This document shows positions 8,511-18,130 of a stretch of 64,000 nucleotides of DNA, one piece after another. A program made the position numbers and the translations under genes. This stretch comes from an uncultured Clostridia bacterium (GTDB taxonomy: Bacteria > Bacillota > Clostridia > TANB77 > CAG-465), in the NCBI GenBank assembly GCA_944387385.1, contig CALXES010000005.1, forward strand, positions 1 through 64,000, given 5' to 3'. The notes under the pieces were generated by a model. The model ran no database searches, had not been told where the DNA came from, and worked only from the letters and a program-made list of their open reading frames with translations. Every line of letters begins with the position of its first letter. The first letter of the stretch is position 1.

Positions 8511-9380
8511 ATGAGGAGAAGTAGTATAATAACTATAATAATATTAATATTAGTAATAATTGGTCTTATAGTTGCTTTAGTAATTACGAATTTACCAAAA
8601 ACAGAAGAAAATAATGATACAATTATAGAAAATAATGAAAATTTAGAAGAAAATCAGGAAGAACAAGAAGAACCAGAGACTCCTACAAGTGTAGCTTTAG
8701 ATAGTGAAATTGTAGAAGAGATGTATATGCTAGTAAATGGAGCAACTGGCGATATATTTCATTGGTTAAAAAAGGGAGAGTTAACTGTTGACGACTTATC
8801 AAATGAGTATATTCAGACTATTGCATTTTTTTATGATGCAGCCAAGAATATCGAAGAAATTGAACCTGATGATCAAATGAGAACTGGTAAATTAGAAGTT
8901 AAATATATGGATGAAGCTATAAAAAAAGTATTTGGAGATGTTGAGTATGAGCCAACATATGTATTATATCAAGCTGGTGGAGGTAAAATCTTAAAGTATG
9001 ATTCAAGTGAGGATATATATTATGTTTATGGTGGTTTTGGTGGTGGAACAAATCAGTTTATTCACACTGGTATAACAAATGTAGAAGAGTATAGTGATAA
9101 ATATATAGTTACAGAAAAAATGTTAATAGATAGTTATGAATATGGATACCACAACATATCATCATATTATGGACAAGGATATAGATTTACAAGTTCATTG
9201 GGTCATATCTCAGATTCAGAAGTTGATAGTATTAACATTACGCAAGATATGTATTCATATAATGATACGAACAAAAAAATTCTATCAAAATACTATGATG
9301 ATGCTACAGAATATAGACATACATTTATAAAAAATGAAGATGGAAGTTTTTATTGGCAAAAGACAGAAATTGTAAAATAG
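8511..9380 (+). CDS. Membrane-anchored extracytoplasmic protein, unknown
   Basis: 289 residues: a basic start MRRSS, one membrane helix (about 5-26), a low-complexity acidic linker (Glu/Asn, about 30-58) and a folded domain with many Tyr and Gly (for example YVYGGFGGGTNQF around residues 170-182). No family recognised. The spacer-domain architecture suggests a protein displayed outside the membrane. Coupled to the upstream gene and closed by a terminator. Confidence 0.75.
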   Translation: MRRSSIITIIILILVIIGLIVALVITNLPKTEENNDTIIENNENLEENQEEQEEPETPTSVALDSEIVEEMYMLVNGATGDIFHWLKKGELTVDDLSNEYIQTIAFFYDAAKNIEEIEPDDQMRTGKLEVKYMDEAIKKVFGDVEYEPTYVLYQAGGGKILKYDSSEDIYYVYGGFGGGTNQFIHTGITNVEEYSDKYIVTEKMLIDSYEYGYHNISSYYGQGYRFTSSLGHISDSEVDSINITQDMYSYNDTNKKILSKYYDDATEYRHTFIKNEDGSFYWQKTEIVK

Positions 9381-9391
9381 AAGATTATTTT

Positions 9392-9423
9392 AAAGATATC
9401 TCATTATTTTGAGGTATCTTTAT
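9392..9423 (+). terminator. Rho-independent terminator
   Basis: AAAGATATCTC pairs with GAGGTATCTTT. Confidence 0.65.
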
Positions 9424-9458
9424 TTATTTAATAGTAAATAATAATATTGGTGAGTTAT

Positions 9459-9896
9459 ATGTCAGAAGAAATAGAAGTGATAAAGTATTTAATGACTAAT
9501 ATTGAACTTCATAGAAGAATGTTAAAGCAACTTTGTAAAAATAAGGAGACAAAAGATAATATATATATTTATATAAAATATCAATTAAGGGAATACGCAA
9601 GGTTTAACGTATCTTTAAGAAGAATGCTTGAAACAAGAACACAAAAGCTTAATGGAACTAAAAATGCAATATTAGATATTGCTACAAGTATAGGAAATAA
9701 TATGTTTAAATTAGAAAAAATAGATGATTATTTGAAGTTTTTTGAAGAGTCTGCTAAAGTAAATATTATGGATTTAAAAAGAATAAAAGATAACTATAAG
9801 ATAAAGAGCAAAAATGTACAAAAAATAATAAATAGATTAGAAGATTTTGAAGAGAGAAATTTAAATAATGCCTTAATGTTTATTGAAAATGAGTAA
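9459..9896 (+). CDS. Small helical protein, unknown
   Basis: 145 residues from ATG 9459; in-frame TTG/GTG codons at 9447 and 9450 form part of the GGTGAG ribosome site. The sequence is highly charged and predicted mostly helical, with no Cys-rich or membrane segments. No family recognised. It stands alone between a terminator and the rimP promoter; a role tied to the ribosome-maturation operon is not supported by anything beyond position. Confidence 0.65.
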   Translation: MSEEIEVIKYLMTNIELHRRMLKQLCKNKETKDNIYIYIKYQLREYARFNVSLRRMLETRTQKLNGTKNAILDIATSIGNNMFKLEKIDDYLKFFEESAKVNIMDLKRIKDNYKIKSKNVQKIINRLEDFEERNLNNALMFIENE

Positions 9897-9952
9897 CATA
9901 ATAAAAAAATGTAATTATTTTTATAATTATGTATAAAAATTTGTGTAAAATG

Positions 9953-9981
9953 TTGCATTTTTAAAATAATTATAGTATAAT
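9953..9981 (+). promoter_or_regulatory. sigma-A promoter of the rimP-truB operon
   Basis: TTGCAT at 9953-9958, 17-base spacer, TATAAT at 9976-9981. No other good promoter is seen before truB. Confidence 0.8.
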
Positions 9982-9998
9982 ATAATCACTGTGAACTG

Positions 9999-10029
9999 AA
10001 GTGAGAGGGTGGCTAAAATCCTCTCACTT
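9999..10029 (+). promoter_or_regulatory. rimP leader hairpin
   Basis: A perfect 10-base-pair stem (AAGTGAGAGG at 9999-10008 with CCTCTCACTT at 10020-10029) encloses an 11-base loop GTGGCTAAAAT. It starts about 12 bases after the likely transcription start and ends about 10 bases before the ribosome site. No T run follows, so it is not an intrinsic terminator. Clostridial rimP operons commonly have a similar hairpin leader; I infer a regulatory or mRNA-stability role. Confidence 0.6.
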
Positions 10030-10051
10030 ATGTTTAGAAGCGAGGTAATAA

Positions 10052-10573
10052 ATGAAAGTAGAAGTCAAAGTAGAAGAATTAATTGAACCAATAGTAAATA
10101 ATTTAGGATTTGAAATTGAATATGTAGAATTTGTTAAAGAAGGTTCAAACAATGTTTTAAGAGTGGTTATTGATAGAACTGGAGAAAAAATGTGGGTGGA
10201 TGACTGCGAAAAAGTAAGTAGAGCAATTGAGGATGTTGTAGATAAAAATATAAATCAAGAATATGTTTTAGAGGTGTCATCTCCAGGACTTGAAAGGCAA
10301 CTAAAAAATATTAAATTATATAAAAAATATAATGGAAAAGAAATACATATTAAACTTTTTAAAAAGCAAGACGACTTGAAAGAATTTAATGCCTTTATTT
10401 GTGGCGTAAATGAAGATGAACAAAGTATAATTGTTAAAACAGAAGATGAAAAAGAAATAAAAATTGCTTTAAAAGATATAGCAACTGCATATACTACTTA
10501 TGACTTTAATGCAGCATTAAAAGGAAATACAGATAATGTTAATTTAAATAAACTAAACAAATTTAATAAATAG
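10052..10573 (+). CDS. rimP: Ribosome maturation factor RimP
   Basis: 173 residues. N-terminal alpha-beta domain with LGFEIEYVEFVKEGSNNVLRVVIDR and the conserved VDDCEKVSRAIEDVVD and EVSSPGLERQLKN blocks, then an Sm-like C-terminal domain. It assists late 30S subunit maturation. First gene of the rimP-nusA-ylxR-infB-rbfA-nrnA-truB operon. The C-terminal tail is Asn/Lys rich and variable. Confidence 0.97.
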   Translation: MKVEVKVEELIEPIVNNLGFEIEYVEFVKEGSNNVLRVVIDRTGEKMWVDDCEKVSRAIEDVVDKNINQEYVLEVSSPGLERQLKNIKLYKKYNGKEIHIKLFKKQDDLKEFNAFICGVNEDEQSIIVKTEDEKEIKIALKDIATAYTTYDFNAALKGNTDNVNLNKLNKFNK

Positions 10574-10590
10574 ATGGGGGAATTAAAAAA

Positions 10591-11772
10591 ATGAGAAGTG
10601 AAAAAATAAGTTCAAAGGAATTATTTAATGCGATTGATCAAATTTATGAAGAGAAAGGAATAACAAGAGAATATTTAATTGATTCTTTAAAATCTGCTCT
10701 AAAAGTTGCATATAAAAGAGACTTTATTAATACACATTGTTTAGATGAAAGAGAAGAAAGAAAAAATTCTAAGGAAGATGATTTAGTAAAAGGAAACAAT
10801 GCCGAGGAGAAAAAAGAAACTAAAAATGGATATTTAATACCACAAGATATTGATGTAGATATTACTGAACAAGCAATAAAGGTATACTGTGTAAAGGAAG
10901 TAGTAGAAGAAGTATCTGAAAAGGAACAAGGAGTAAAAATTTCATTAGAAGATGCAAAGAAAATATCTAAGAAAGTTAAAGTAGGTGATTTAGTAAAAGT
11001 TGAAGTAACACCAAAAAACTTTGGAAGAATAGCAGCTTCTACAGGAAAAAATATTTTAATTCAAAAAATAAATGAAGCAGAAAAGAATCTTGTATATACA
11101 CAATATGCAGATAAAGTTGGACAAATAATTTCTGGAACAGTGCAAAAGACTGAAAAATATGGAATTATTGTTGATCTTGGTAGAGTAGAAGCTTTGATAC
11201 CAACAACTGAGCAAATAAAGACAGAAAAATTACAACCACATCAAAAAATTAAAGCTTTAGTAACAAATGTTGTAAATGAAACTGGTATTTCATCACCTAA
11301 AATTACATTATCTAGAAAAAGCGAAAATTTTGTAAGAAAATTATTTGAAAATGAAGTGCCTGAAATAATGGATGGAATAGTAGAAATTAAAGATATAGCT
11401 AGAGAAGCTGGAAGTAGAACTAAGCTATCTGTATGGTCAAATGATGAAAATATTGATCCTGTTGGAAGTTTAGTAGGAAAAAAAGGTATGAGAATACAAC
11501 CAATTATTGATGAATTAAATGGAGAAAAAATAGATGTAATTCCATATAGTGAAGATGTTCCAAGTTATATAATAAATGCTATTTCTCCAGCGCCAATACT
11601 TGCAATAGATATAAATGATGAAGAAAAAATTGCAACAGTAGTTGTACCGGATGACGCTTTAGTGTTTGCAATTGGTGCAGGTGGTCAAAATGTTAGACTT
11701 GCAGCAAAATTGACTGGTTGGAAAATAGATATAAAAACAGAGACACAAATTAAAGAAACAGTAGTTGAATAG
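10591..11772 (+). CDS. nusA: Transcription termination/antitermination protein NusA
   Basis: 393 residues: N-terminal RNA-polymerase-binding domain, S1 domain (VGQIISGTVQKTEKYGIIVDLG), then KH1 and KH2 with GSLVGKKGMRIQPIIDEL and FAIGAGGQNVRLAAKL. No C-terminal acidic repeats, as usual in Firmicutes. Within the N-terminal domain, residues about 45-85 form a hydrophilic, Glu/Lys/Asn-rich insertion replacing the usual short loop before the VKEVVEEV strand. NusA modulates pausing and termination. GGGGG ribosome site 17 bases after rimP. Confidence 0.98.
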   Translation: MRSEKISSKELFNAIDQIYEEKGITREYLIDSLKSALKVAYKRDFINTHCLDEREERKNSKEDDLVKGNNAEEKKETKNGYLIPQDIDVDITEQAIKVYCVKEVVEEVSEKEQGVKISLEDAKKISKKVKVGDLVKVEVTPKNFGRIAASTGKNILIQKINEAEKNLVYTQYADKVGQIISGTVQKTEKYGIIVDLGRVEALIPTTEQIKTEKLQPHQKIKALVTNVVNETGISSPKITLSRKSENFVRKLFENEVPEIMDGIVEIKDIAREAGSRTKLSVWSNDENIDPVGSLVGKKGMRIQPIIDELNGEKIDVIPYSEDVPSYIINAISPAPILAIDINDEEKIATVVVPDDALVFAIGAGGQNVRLAAKLTGWKIDIKTETQIKETVVE

Positions 11773-11786
11773 AAAAAGGTGATTTG

Positions 11787-12056
11787 ATGAAGCCTATTAG
11801 ATGCTGTGTGGCATGTAAGAGTAGAAAGAATAAAGAAGAGTTTTTTAGAATTGTAGCAGATAAAAATAATAATGCTATAATAGATAAAAATCAAAATATA
11901 AATACAAGAGGAATATATGTTTGTAAAAACAAACAATGTATAACAAATTTAGAAAAAATCATCTTAAAAAATAGGATGAAATTGAAAATAAATGTAGAAA
12001 ACGAGAGTATGTTAGAAGTATTAAGAGAATTGGGGGAAGAAATTTGGGAAAATTAA
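11787..12056 (+). CDS. ylxR: YlxR/RnpM family RNA-binding protein
   Basis: 89 residues from ATG 11787, with AAAAGGTGAT upstream; a TTG at 11784 is in frame but less well spaced. The conserved core is [17 protein letters not shown] and the TRGIYVCKN block with surface Arg/Lys. The family member RnpM binds RNase P RNA and modulates its activity. The ylxQ (L7Ae-like) gene that often follows is absent here; infB starts inside the 3' end of this gene. Confidence 0.95.
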   Translation: MKPIRCCVACKSRKNKEEFFRIVADKNNNAIIDKNQNINTRGIYVCKNKQCITNLEKIILKNRMKLKINVENESMLEVLRELGEEIWEN

Positions 12057-14944
12057 AAGTATATGAATTAGCAAAAGAGATGAATTTATCTAATACAGAG
12101 ATGTTAGAAAAATTAAATAAGATGGGAATTGAAGCGAAATCTCATCTATCAACACTTGAAGAAAGCGATGTAAGTAAAATAAAAGGAAATGTGTCAAAAA
12201 AGAGTGTAAAAGAAGATAAAAAACAAGAACAAGTTCATATTATTAGAAGAAACGTTAGAGTTATAAATACTACCAATGAAGGTAAAGAAGTGAATGAGAT
12301 TGTATCAAATGCATCAGGAGAGATAAAAAAATCTCATCAAAGTATTACTCAAAAGACTTCAGGTAATAGAACAAACACTCAAAATAAGAATAGAAATAAT
12401 TCTTATGATAGAAGAAACAGATTTCAAAATAATAGGAGTAATATAGTTATAACAAGAAATGGAAAACCGATAGAGAAGGTTGAACCTGTTAAAGAAGAAC
12501 CAAAAGTAGAAACACAAAAGGTAGAAGAAGTGAAAAAAGAAGTAGAAAGTGTTGAAATAAAAAATGAAGTAAAAGAAAGTGGTAATAATATGGAAAAAAA
12601 TGCTACTAGAGAAACAAAAATAAATGAAAATAACAATTTTAAAAATCAAAACAATAGAACTAATAATTATAATAGAAATAGTAGAGAAAATAACTATAAG
12701 AAGAATAATTATAATTCCCAAAATAACCCAAATTATAATAGAAATTCAAATGATAATAAAGATTTTAAGAGAAATAATTCTAAATTTAATAATAATCAAA
12801 ATGGTGATAGACCACAAAGAAATAACTTTAGAAGAGATCAAAGACAAAATTCAGATAATACTTCTTATCAAGTAAATAAATTTATAAAACAAGCTGAAAA
12901 ATCTCCTTTAGAGCAAAAAGAAAGTAGAGAGTATAGCTCTGTAAATATTGATAGAGATAAAAAGAAATATAATGATAAAAACAATTCTAATATGGAGAAT
13001 AGAAAAGAAAAAATAGATAAGAATAGATTAAGAGAAGAAAACTCAAGAGTATCTACTGGAAAATTAAGAGGAATGGAGATTAGTCAAGAAGGCTTAATGG
13101 ATCTTTACGAAAGAGATAGTGATTTATCTAGAAAAAGCTATTCAAAGAAGAAAAATAAAGCTCCAAAGGTTGAAATGAAACAGACAAAAATTATTCCAAT
13201 GACAGAAGTAAAACTACCAGAGACTATGACAGTTAAAGAGTTTGCTGAAGCAATAAAAAAACAAGCTTCTGAGGTCATAAAGAAACTATTTTCTATGGGA
13301 ATAATGGCTACAGTAAATCAGGATATAGATTTTGATACAGCTTATTTAATTGCAGCTGAATTTGGAATAACAGCGGAAAAAGAAGTTGTTGTTACAGAAG
13401 AGGACATATTATTTGACGATAGTGAAGATAAAGAGGAAGATTTAGTTCCAAGACCTCCAATAGTTGTTGTAATGGGGCATGTTGATCATGGCAAAACTTC
13501 ACTTTTAGATAGATTAAGAAAGACAAATGTTGTTGAAGGTGAAGCTGGTGGTATTACACAACATATTGGTGCATATAAAGTTAAGGTAAAAGATAGAGAA
13601 GTATGTTTCTTAGATACACCAGGACACGAAGCATTTACTGCAATGAGAGCAAGAGGAGCTCAGATTACAGACATTGCAATTATCATAGTAGCAGCAGATG
13701 ATGGAATAAAACCTCAGACAATTGAAGCTATAGATCATGCTAAAGCTGCAGGTGTAAGTATATTGGTAGCAATTAATAAAATAGATAAGCCTGGTGCTAA
13801 TGTTGAAAGAGTAAAACAAGAATTATTAGAATATGGACTTGTTCCTGAAGAGTGGGGTGGAGATACTATTTGCGTTCCAATTTCTGCAAGAACAGGTGAA
13901 GGTATAGATACACTTCTTGAAATGTTACTTTTAATTGCTGATATGAAGGATTTAAAAGCAAATCCAAACAAGCAAGCTAAAGGTACTGTTATAGAAGCAA
14001 GACTAGATAAAACAAGAGGAACTGTAGTATCAATGCTTGTTCAAAGAGGACAATTAAATGTTGGAGATACAATAGTTGTTGGAGATATGGTATCAAAGAT
14101 ACGTGCTATGAAAGATGATAAGGGTAGATCTGTAAAAAGTGCAGGGCCATCTACACCAGTTGAAATACTTGGATTATCTCACGTACCACAAACAGGTGAA
14201 GTATTCTATGAAGTTGAAAATGAAAAAGTTGCAAAACATTTAATAGAAAAAAGAATTGCAAAGCAAAGACAAGAGCTTATAAAACAAGGAAGCAAAATTA
14301 CACTTGACGATTTATTTGGTCAAATAAAACAAGGTAAAATAAAAGAATTAAATATTATAATTAAAGCAGATGTTCAAGGTTCTGTTGAGGCTCTTAAAGA
14401 TTCATTATTAAAACTATCTAATGATGATGTTAGAGTAAGAATTATACATGCATCAACAGGAGGAATTAAAGAGTCTGATGTTACTTTAGCCTCAGTATCA
14501 AATGCTATAATTATTGGATTTAACGTTAGACCAGAAGCGGCTGCCGAGCAACAAGCTAAAAAAGAAAAAGTCGATATGAGACTATATAGTGTTATATATG
14601 ATGCAATAAATGATGTTGAAACAGCACTTAAAGGTCTAATGCCTAAGAAGTTTAAAGAAGTTAAATATGGTGTTGCAGAAGTTAGAAAAATATTTAAAAT
14701 TACAGGTGTTGGAATTGTAGCTGGATGCTATGTAAAATCTGGAAAGATAATTAGAGGAGCTATGGTTAGACTTGTAAGAGATAATATTGTTTTACTAGAA
14801 ATAAAGATAGATTCTTTAAAAAGAGAAAAAGATGATGTAAAAGAAGTAAATGAAAATTATGAGTGTGGTATTAAATTAGAAAATTATAGTGATATTAAAG
14901 AAGGAGATATCTTTGAATGCTTCGTAATGGAGGAAGTAAAATAG
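12044..14944 (+). CDS. infB: Translation initiation factor IF-2
   Basis: 966 residues starting at TTG 12044, which overlaps the ylxR end by 13 bases and is preceded by GGGGGAAG. The first about 50 residues are the IF2-N fold ([19 protein letters not shown]). Residues about 60-340 are low complexity, rich in Asn, Arg, Lys and Glu, unusually long and repetitive. A second IF2-N segment ([20 protein letters not shown]) precedes the GTPase: G1 GHVDHGKT near 478, [17 protein letters not shown]. Domains II-IV follow. It delivers fMet-tRNA to the 30S subunit. Confidence 0.98.
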   Translation: MGKLKVYELAKEMNLSNTEMLEKLNKMGIEAKSHLSTLEESDVSKIKGNVSKKSVKEDKKQEQVHIIRRNVRVINTTNEGKEVNEIVSNASGEIKKSHQSITQKTSGNRTNTQNKNRNNSYDRRNRFQNNRSNIVITRNGKPIEKVEPVKEEPKVETQKVEEVKKEVESVEIKNEVKESGNNMEKNATRETKINENNNFKNQNNRTNNYNRNSRENNYKKNNYNSQNNPNYNRNSNDNKDFKRNNSKFNNNQNGDRPQRNNFRRDQRQNSDNTSYQVNKFIKQAEKSPLEQKESREYSSVNIDRDKKKYNDKNNSNMENRKEKIDKNRLREENSRVSTGKLRGMEISQEGLMDLYERDSDLSRKSYSKKKNKAPKVEMKQTKIIPMTEVKLPETMTVKEFAEAIKKQASEVIKKLFSMGIMATVNQDIDFDTAYLIAAEFGITAEKEVVVTEEDILFDDSEDKEEDLVPRPPIVVVMGHVDHGKTSLLDRLRKTNVVEGEAGGITQHIGAYKVKVKDREVCFLDTPGHEAFTAMRARGAQITDIAIIIVAADDGIKPQTIEAIDHAKAAGVSILVAINKIDKPGANVERVKQELLEYGLVPEEWGGDTICVPISARTGEGIDTLLEMLLLIADMKDLKANPNKQAKGTVIEARLDKTRGTVVSMLVQRGQLNVGDTIVVGDMVSKIRAMKDDKGRSVKSAGPSTPVEILGLSHVPQTGEVFYEVENEKVAKHLIEKRIAKQRQELIKQGSKITLDDLFGQIKQGKIKELNIIIKADVQGSVEALKDSLLKLSNDDVRVRIIHASTGGIKESDVTLASVSNAIIIGFNVRPEAAAEQQAKKEKVDMRLYSVIYDAINDVETALKGLMPKKFKEVKYGVAEVRKIFKITGVGIVAGCYVKSGKIIRGAMVRLVRDNIVLLEIKIDSLKREKDDVKEVNENYECGIKLENYSDIKEGDIFECFVMEEVK

Positions 14945-14954
14945 GAGGACTATT

Positions 14955-15308
14955 ATGCAAAGACACGAAAGATTAGAACAAGATGTGAAAATTGCGCTAA
15001 GTGATATAATAATGAATGAAGTAAAAGAACCATCAGTTACAGGATTAATTTCTGTAACTGATGTTAAAATTACTCCAGATCAAAAATATGCCAAAGTATA
15101 TGTTAGTATATTTGGAAAGGAAAATAAAAATAAAGTAATAGAAGCTTTAAAAAAGGCTACTGGATTTATAAAAAGAGAACTTGGAAGAAGAGTTAGAATG
15201 AGAAATATGCCAGATATTACTTTTGAGTTAGATAATTCAATGGAATATGGAGAGCATATGGATAAGGTTATTAAGGAAGTTATGGAAAAAGATAATATGA
15301 ATAAGTAG
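14955..15308 (+). CDS. rbfA: Ribosome-binding factor A
   Basis: 117 residues with the KH-like RbfA core: RHERLEQDVKIALSDII, VSVTDVKITPDQKYAKVYVS-like central strands and GRRVRMRNMPDITFELDNSM. It binds the 30S subunit during cold-sensitive 16S rRNA maturation. AGGAGG lies 5-10 bases before the ATG. Part of the rimP operon. Confidence 0.97.
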   Translation: MQRHERLEQDVKIALSDIIMNEVKEPSVTGLISVTDVKITPDQKYAKVYVSIFGKENKNKVIEALKKATGFIKRELGRRVRMRNMPDITFELDNSMEYGEHMDKVIKEVMEKDNMNK

Positions 15309-15334
15309 ATATTATTATGTTTGGGGGGATTGTA

Positions 15335-16282
15335 TTGTTTAAAGAGGCAAAAGAAATACTAAATAAATCAAATAAAATATACATATCAGCACATATTAAT
15401 CCTGATGGTGATGCAATTGGTTCAACACTTGCAATATATTTTGCACTAAAAAAACTGGGAAAAGATGTACATGTTGTTATGCCGTCGTATTCTAATGTAT
15501 TTAGTTTTTTACCTGGTGTTAATCTTTGTGTTGATGCAATAGAAAATAAAGAATATGATTTATTAATAGCTTTGGATTCTAGTGACAATACAAGACTTGC
15601 TATTTCAGAACAAGAGTATAAATTGGCCAAAAAAGTAATTATGCTTGATCATCATCAGATTTCTAAGCCTTATGGGGACTTTAGATATATAGATGACACT
15701 AAATCATCAGCAAGTGAGATAGCTTATCTATTTATTAAATATTTAGATATAGAAATAGATAAGGATATGGCAACATTATTATATGCTGGAATAATGACAG
15801 ATACAGGAAGCTTTAATTATAATAATACAAGTTCTGATACACATAGAATTGTAGCTGATTTAATTGATTATGGTGCAGAGACTGTTATGGTTTGTAAGAA
15901 ATTAAATGATACAATTAAAGAATCAAAGTTAAAGCTAATTGCTAAAGCTATAGATAATATGGAAGTATTTTATAATGGTAAAATGAGATATTCATATATT
16001 CCATATGATGATATAAAAAATCTTGGCATTGATGATGAAGATGCTGAAGGTATGACAAACTATTTAAGATCTGTTGAAGGAACAGAAGTTGCTGTTTATG
16101 TTAGAGGAAAAAGTGATGGAACGAATAAAGTAAGTATGCGATCAGGAGGAAATGTAGATATTTCTAAGATTGCTATCTCTTTTGGTGGAGGCGGACATCC
16201 AAGAGCTGCAGGATACACTATGAAAGAGAGTGAAGAAATAGAAAAACAAAAGCTAATTAAAGTAGTAGGAGAGATGTTATAA
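15335..16282 (+). CDS. nrnA: DHH/DHHA1 phosphoesterase, NrnA-like oligoribonuclease/pAp phosphatase
   Basis: 315 residues from TTG 15335, chosen because GGGGGG sits 7 bases upstream; ATG 15317 (321 residues) lacks a ribosome site but cannot be excluded. DHH motifs are clear: AHINPDGDAIGS, LIALDSSD, LDHHQISKPYG and GIMTDTGSFNY; the DHHA1 domain ends SFGGGGHPRAAGYTM. Family members degrade 2-5 nt oligoribonucleotides and dephosphorylate pAp, using manganese. The stop overlaps the truB start by one base (TAATG). Confidence 0.95.
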   Translation: MFKEAKEILNKSNKIYISAHINPDGDAIGSTLAIYFALKKLGKDVHVVMPSYSNVFSFLPGVNLCVDAIENKEYDLLIALDSSDNTRLAISEQEYKLAKKVIMLDHHQISKPYGDFRYIDDTKSSASEIAYLFIKYLDIEIDKDMATLLYAGIMTDTGSFNYNNTSSDTHRIVADLIDYGAETVMVCKKLNDTIKESKLKLIAKAIDNMEVFYNGKMRYSYIPYDDIKNLGIDDEDAEGMTNYLRSVEGTEVAVYVRGKSDGTNKVSMRSGGNVDISKIAISFGGGGHPRAAGYTMKESEEIEKQKLIKVVGEML

Positions 16283-17160
16283 TGATAGTACCACAAGTAA
16301 AAAATGGAATTTTAAATATAGATAAGCCACAGTGTATTACATCTCATGATGTGGTTGATGCAATAAGAAAAATTTTTCCTGATCAAAAAGTTGGACATAC
16401 AGGTACACTAGATCCACTTGCAACTGGAGTTTTACCAATTTGTATTGGTGAAGCTACAAAATTAAGTGAAAAGTTAGTAAGTGAAGTTAAAAAATATAGT
16501 GTAAAAATGCTTCTTGGTGTAGAGACAGATACATATGATATTACAGGTAGAATTATATTTGCTAGTGTTGTTGATAAAGATGAAATATATATAAAAGAGA
16601 GAATAAAAAGATTTATAGGTAAACAACAACAAATGCCACCCAAGTATTCTGCAATAAAAGTTGAGGGAAAAAAATTATATCAATATGCTAGAGAAAATAA
16701 AGATGTTGAGATTAAACCTAGAGATATAGAAATTTTTAATATAGATAATATTAAGATAGATTTAGTTTCAAAAGAGGTATCTTTTGATGTAGAATGTTCA
16801 AAAGGAACATATATAAGAAGTTTAGTAAATGATATAGGTAAAAAAATTGGGTGTGGTGCTACTATGACGGAACTTAGAAGAACACAAACAGGAAATTTTA
16901 AGATCGAAGATAGTATTCCTCTATATGATTTTTTAAAGCTAGACTATTTAAATATGTTAGATAGGATAATAACAATAGAAGAATATTATGAAGAAAGTAA
17001 AAAAATTACTCTTACAGATGACGAATTAAATAAATTTTTAAATGGAGTATTAATAGAAGTACAATCATCAAATCAAATTGTAAGAGTGTATAATAAAGGA
17101 AAATTTATAGGACTTGGTACAGTAGAAAATAAAAATTTGAAAAGGTTTATAGTTGAGTAA
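16282..17160 (+). CDS. truB: tRNA pseudouridine-55 synthase TruB
   Basis: 292 residues. The catalytic motif is GHTGTLDPLATGVLPI with the nucleophilic Asp in TLDP; KPQCITSHDVV and the RIKRFIGKQQQMPPKYSAIKVEG-type segment match TruB. A C-terminal PUA-like remnant is present. It forms pseudouridine 55 in the tRNA T loop. Last gene of the rimP operon, translationally coupled to nrnA and closed by a terminator. Confidence 0.97.
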   Translation: MIVPQVKNGILNIDKPQCITSHDVVDAIRKIFPDQKVGHTGTLDPLATGVLPICIGEATKLSEKLVSEVKKYSVKMLLGVETDTYDITGRIIFASVVDKDEIYIKERIKRFIGKQQQMPPKYSAIKVEGKKLYQYARENKDVEIKPRDIEIFNIDNIKIDLVSKEVSFDVECSKGTYIRSLVNDIGKKIGCGATMTELRRTQTGNFKIEDSIPLYDFLKLDYLNMLDRIITIEEYYEESKKITLTDDELNKFLNGVLIEVQSSNQIVRVYNKGKFIGLGTVENKNLKRFIVE

Positions 17161-17190
17161 AAAAAATAGCACTTTTTAGTGCTATTTTTT
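17161..17190. terminator. Bidirectional terminator
   Basis: AAATAGCACT pairs with AGTGCTATTT around a TTTT loop, with A and T runs outside. It ends the truB operon and overlaps the stop of the minus-strand gene at 17182. Confidence 0.85.
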
Positions 17191-18000
17191 ATTAGTTTTT
17201 TCTTTAATATCATTTCGTATTTTTTGACTTTTTTCTCGTATTTCTTGTTTTTTTATATTTATTTCACCACGAATTTTTTTTAGTTCTAATTTAAATTCAT
17301 TGATTTGAGATTTTAAGCCATTAAATTCAAAATCTGGAAAAGCTTCTAATAGTCTTTTTATTTGAAAGTTTCCTTTAGTTGCTAAATTTTTTCTAAGATC
17401 ACTTAATTGATTATATAAATAATTTTCAGAAAGCTTTTCTTGAAATGTATTTTTTTCCATTAGTTTTTCTGCGGATTCTCTTAATGTTATTAATTTTTCT
17501 TTTAGATTTAGTAGTGTTGAAATTGTAAATCCAATATCAATTGCCATAATAGTAATAAGAACAATTGATATTAATTGAATTAAATCTAAAGGAATTTTTA
17601 ATATTACGTCAGAAATTGCAGGATGAATAACATAAGTTAAAACTACACCTAAAAAAGCAAATTCAAGTGAGTTTAATAAGCAAATTCTTCCATTTAAGTT
17701 AAATTTCATTTTTGAATAATCCCACCATTTTGCATCAAATAATTTTTCAAGCAAAAAACTAGTTAGATATTCAAGAGCTGATGTAAAAATCATTCCTAAA
17801 AAGAAAACAGCAATCAATGATGATTTAAAGTTTTGTAAAAATGCAATTATAATTAATGCACCAAAACCATAAATTGGACAATATGGACCAAATAAAAAAC
17901 CTCTATTAGTCCATTTCCCATCCAGTGTCCTGCAATAAAGAGTTTCAACTATCCATCCGAGTACACTATATATAAAAAAATACATAAAAAAGCTTTCCAT
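17182..18000 (-). CDS. PF06541-type putative ABC transporter permease / membrane protein
   Basis: 272 residues from ATG 18000 (GTG 18003 is also in frame; AGGTGA precedes both). The N-terminal half has the family signature LGWIVETLYC followed by NRGFLFGPYCPIYGFGAL and a later WWDYSKMKFNLNGRICLLNS block, spread over about five membrane helices. The C-terminal about 90 residues form a long charged helical, probably coiled-coil, tail. The family is annotated as putative ABC-transporter permease, but the biochemical role is unproven. Two other members occur in this window (43722-44405, 54055-55656). Confidence 0.9.
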   Translation of the reverse strand: MESFFMYFFIYSVLGWIVETLYCRTLDGKWTNRGFLFGPYCPIYGFGALIIIAFLQNFKSSLIAVFFLGMIFTSALEYLTSFLLEKLFDAKWWDYSKMKFNLNGRICLLNSLEFAFLGVVLTYVIHPAISDVILKIPLDLIQLISIVLITIMAIDIGFTISTLLNLKEKLITLRESAEKLMEKNTFQEKLSENYLYNQLSDLRKNLATKGNFQIKRLLEAFPDFEFNGLKSQINEFKLELKKIRGEINIKKQEIREKSQKIRNDIKEKTNKK

Positions 18001-18130
18001 CACATCACCTTTAGAAATATTATAGTAAATAGATTTATAAAAGTCAAACTAAAAATTGGATAAAAATATTTGTATAAAAAAAAACCTTCGTGAAAAAATA
18101 ATAATAAAGTAAAAAATTGGAGGAAAATGT

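Noticed and set aside
12359-12721. Minus-strand ORFs opposite the low-complexity part of infB
   Set aside because: Long open frames opposite Asn/Lys-rich coding DNA are expected from composition; products are Ile/Phe/Ser homopolymer-like.
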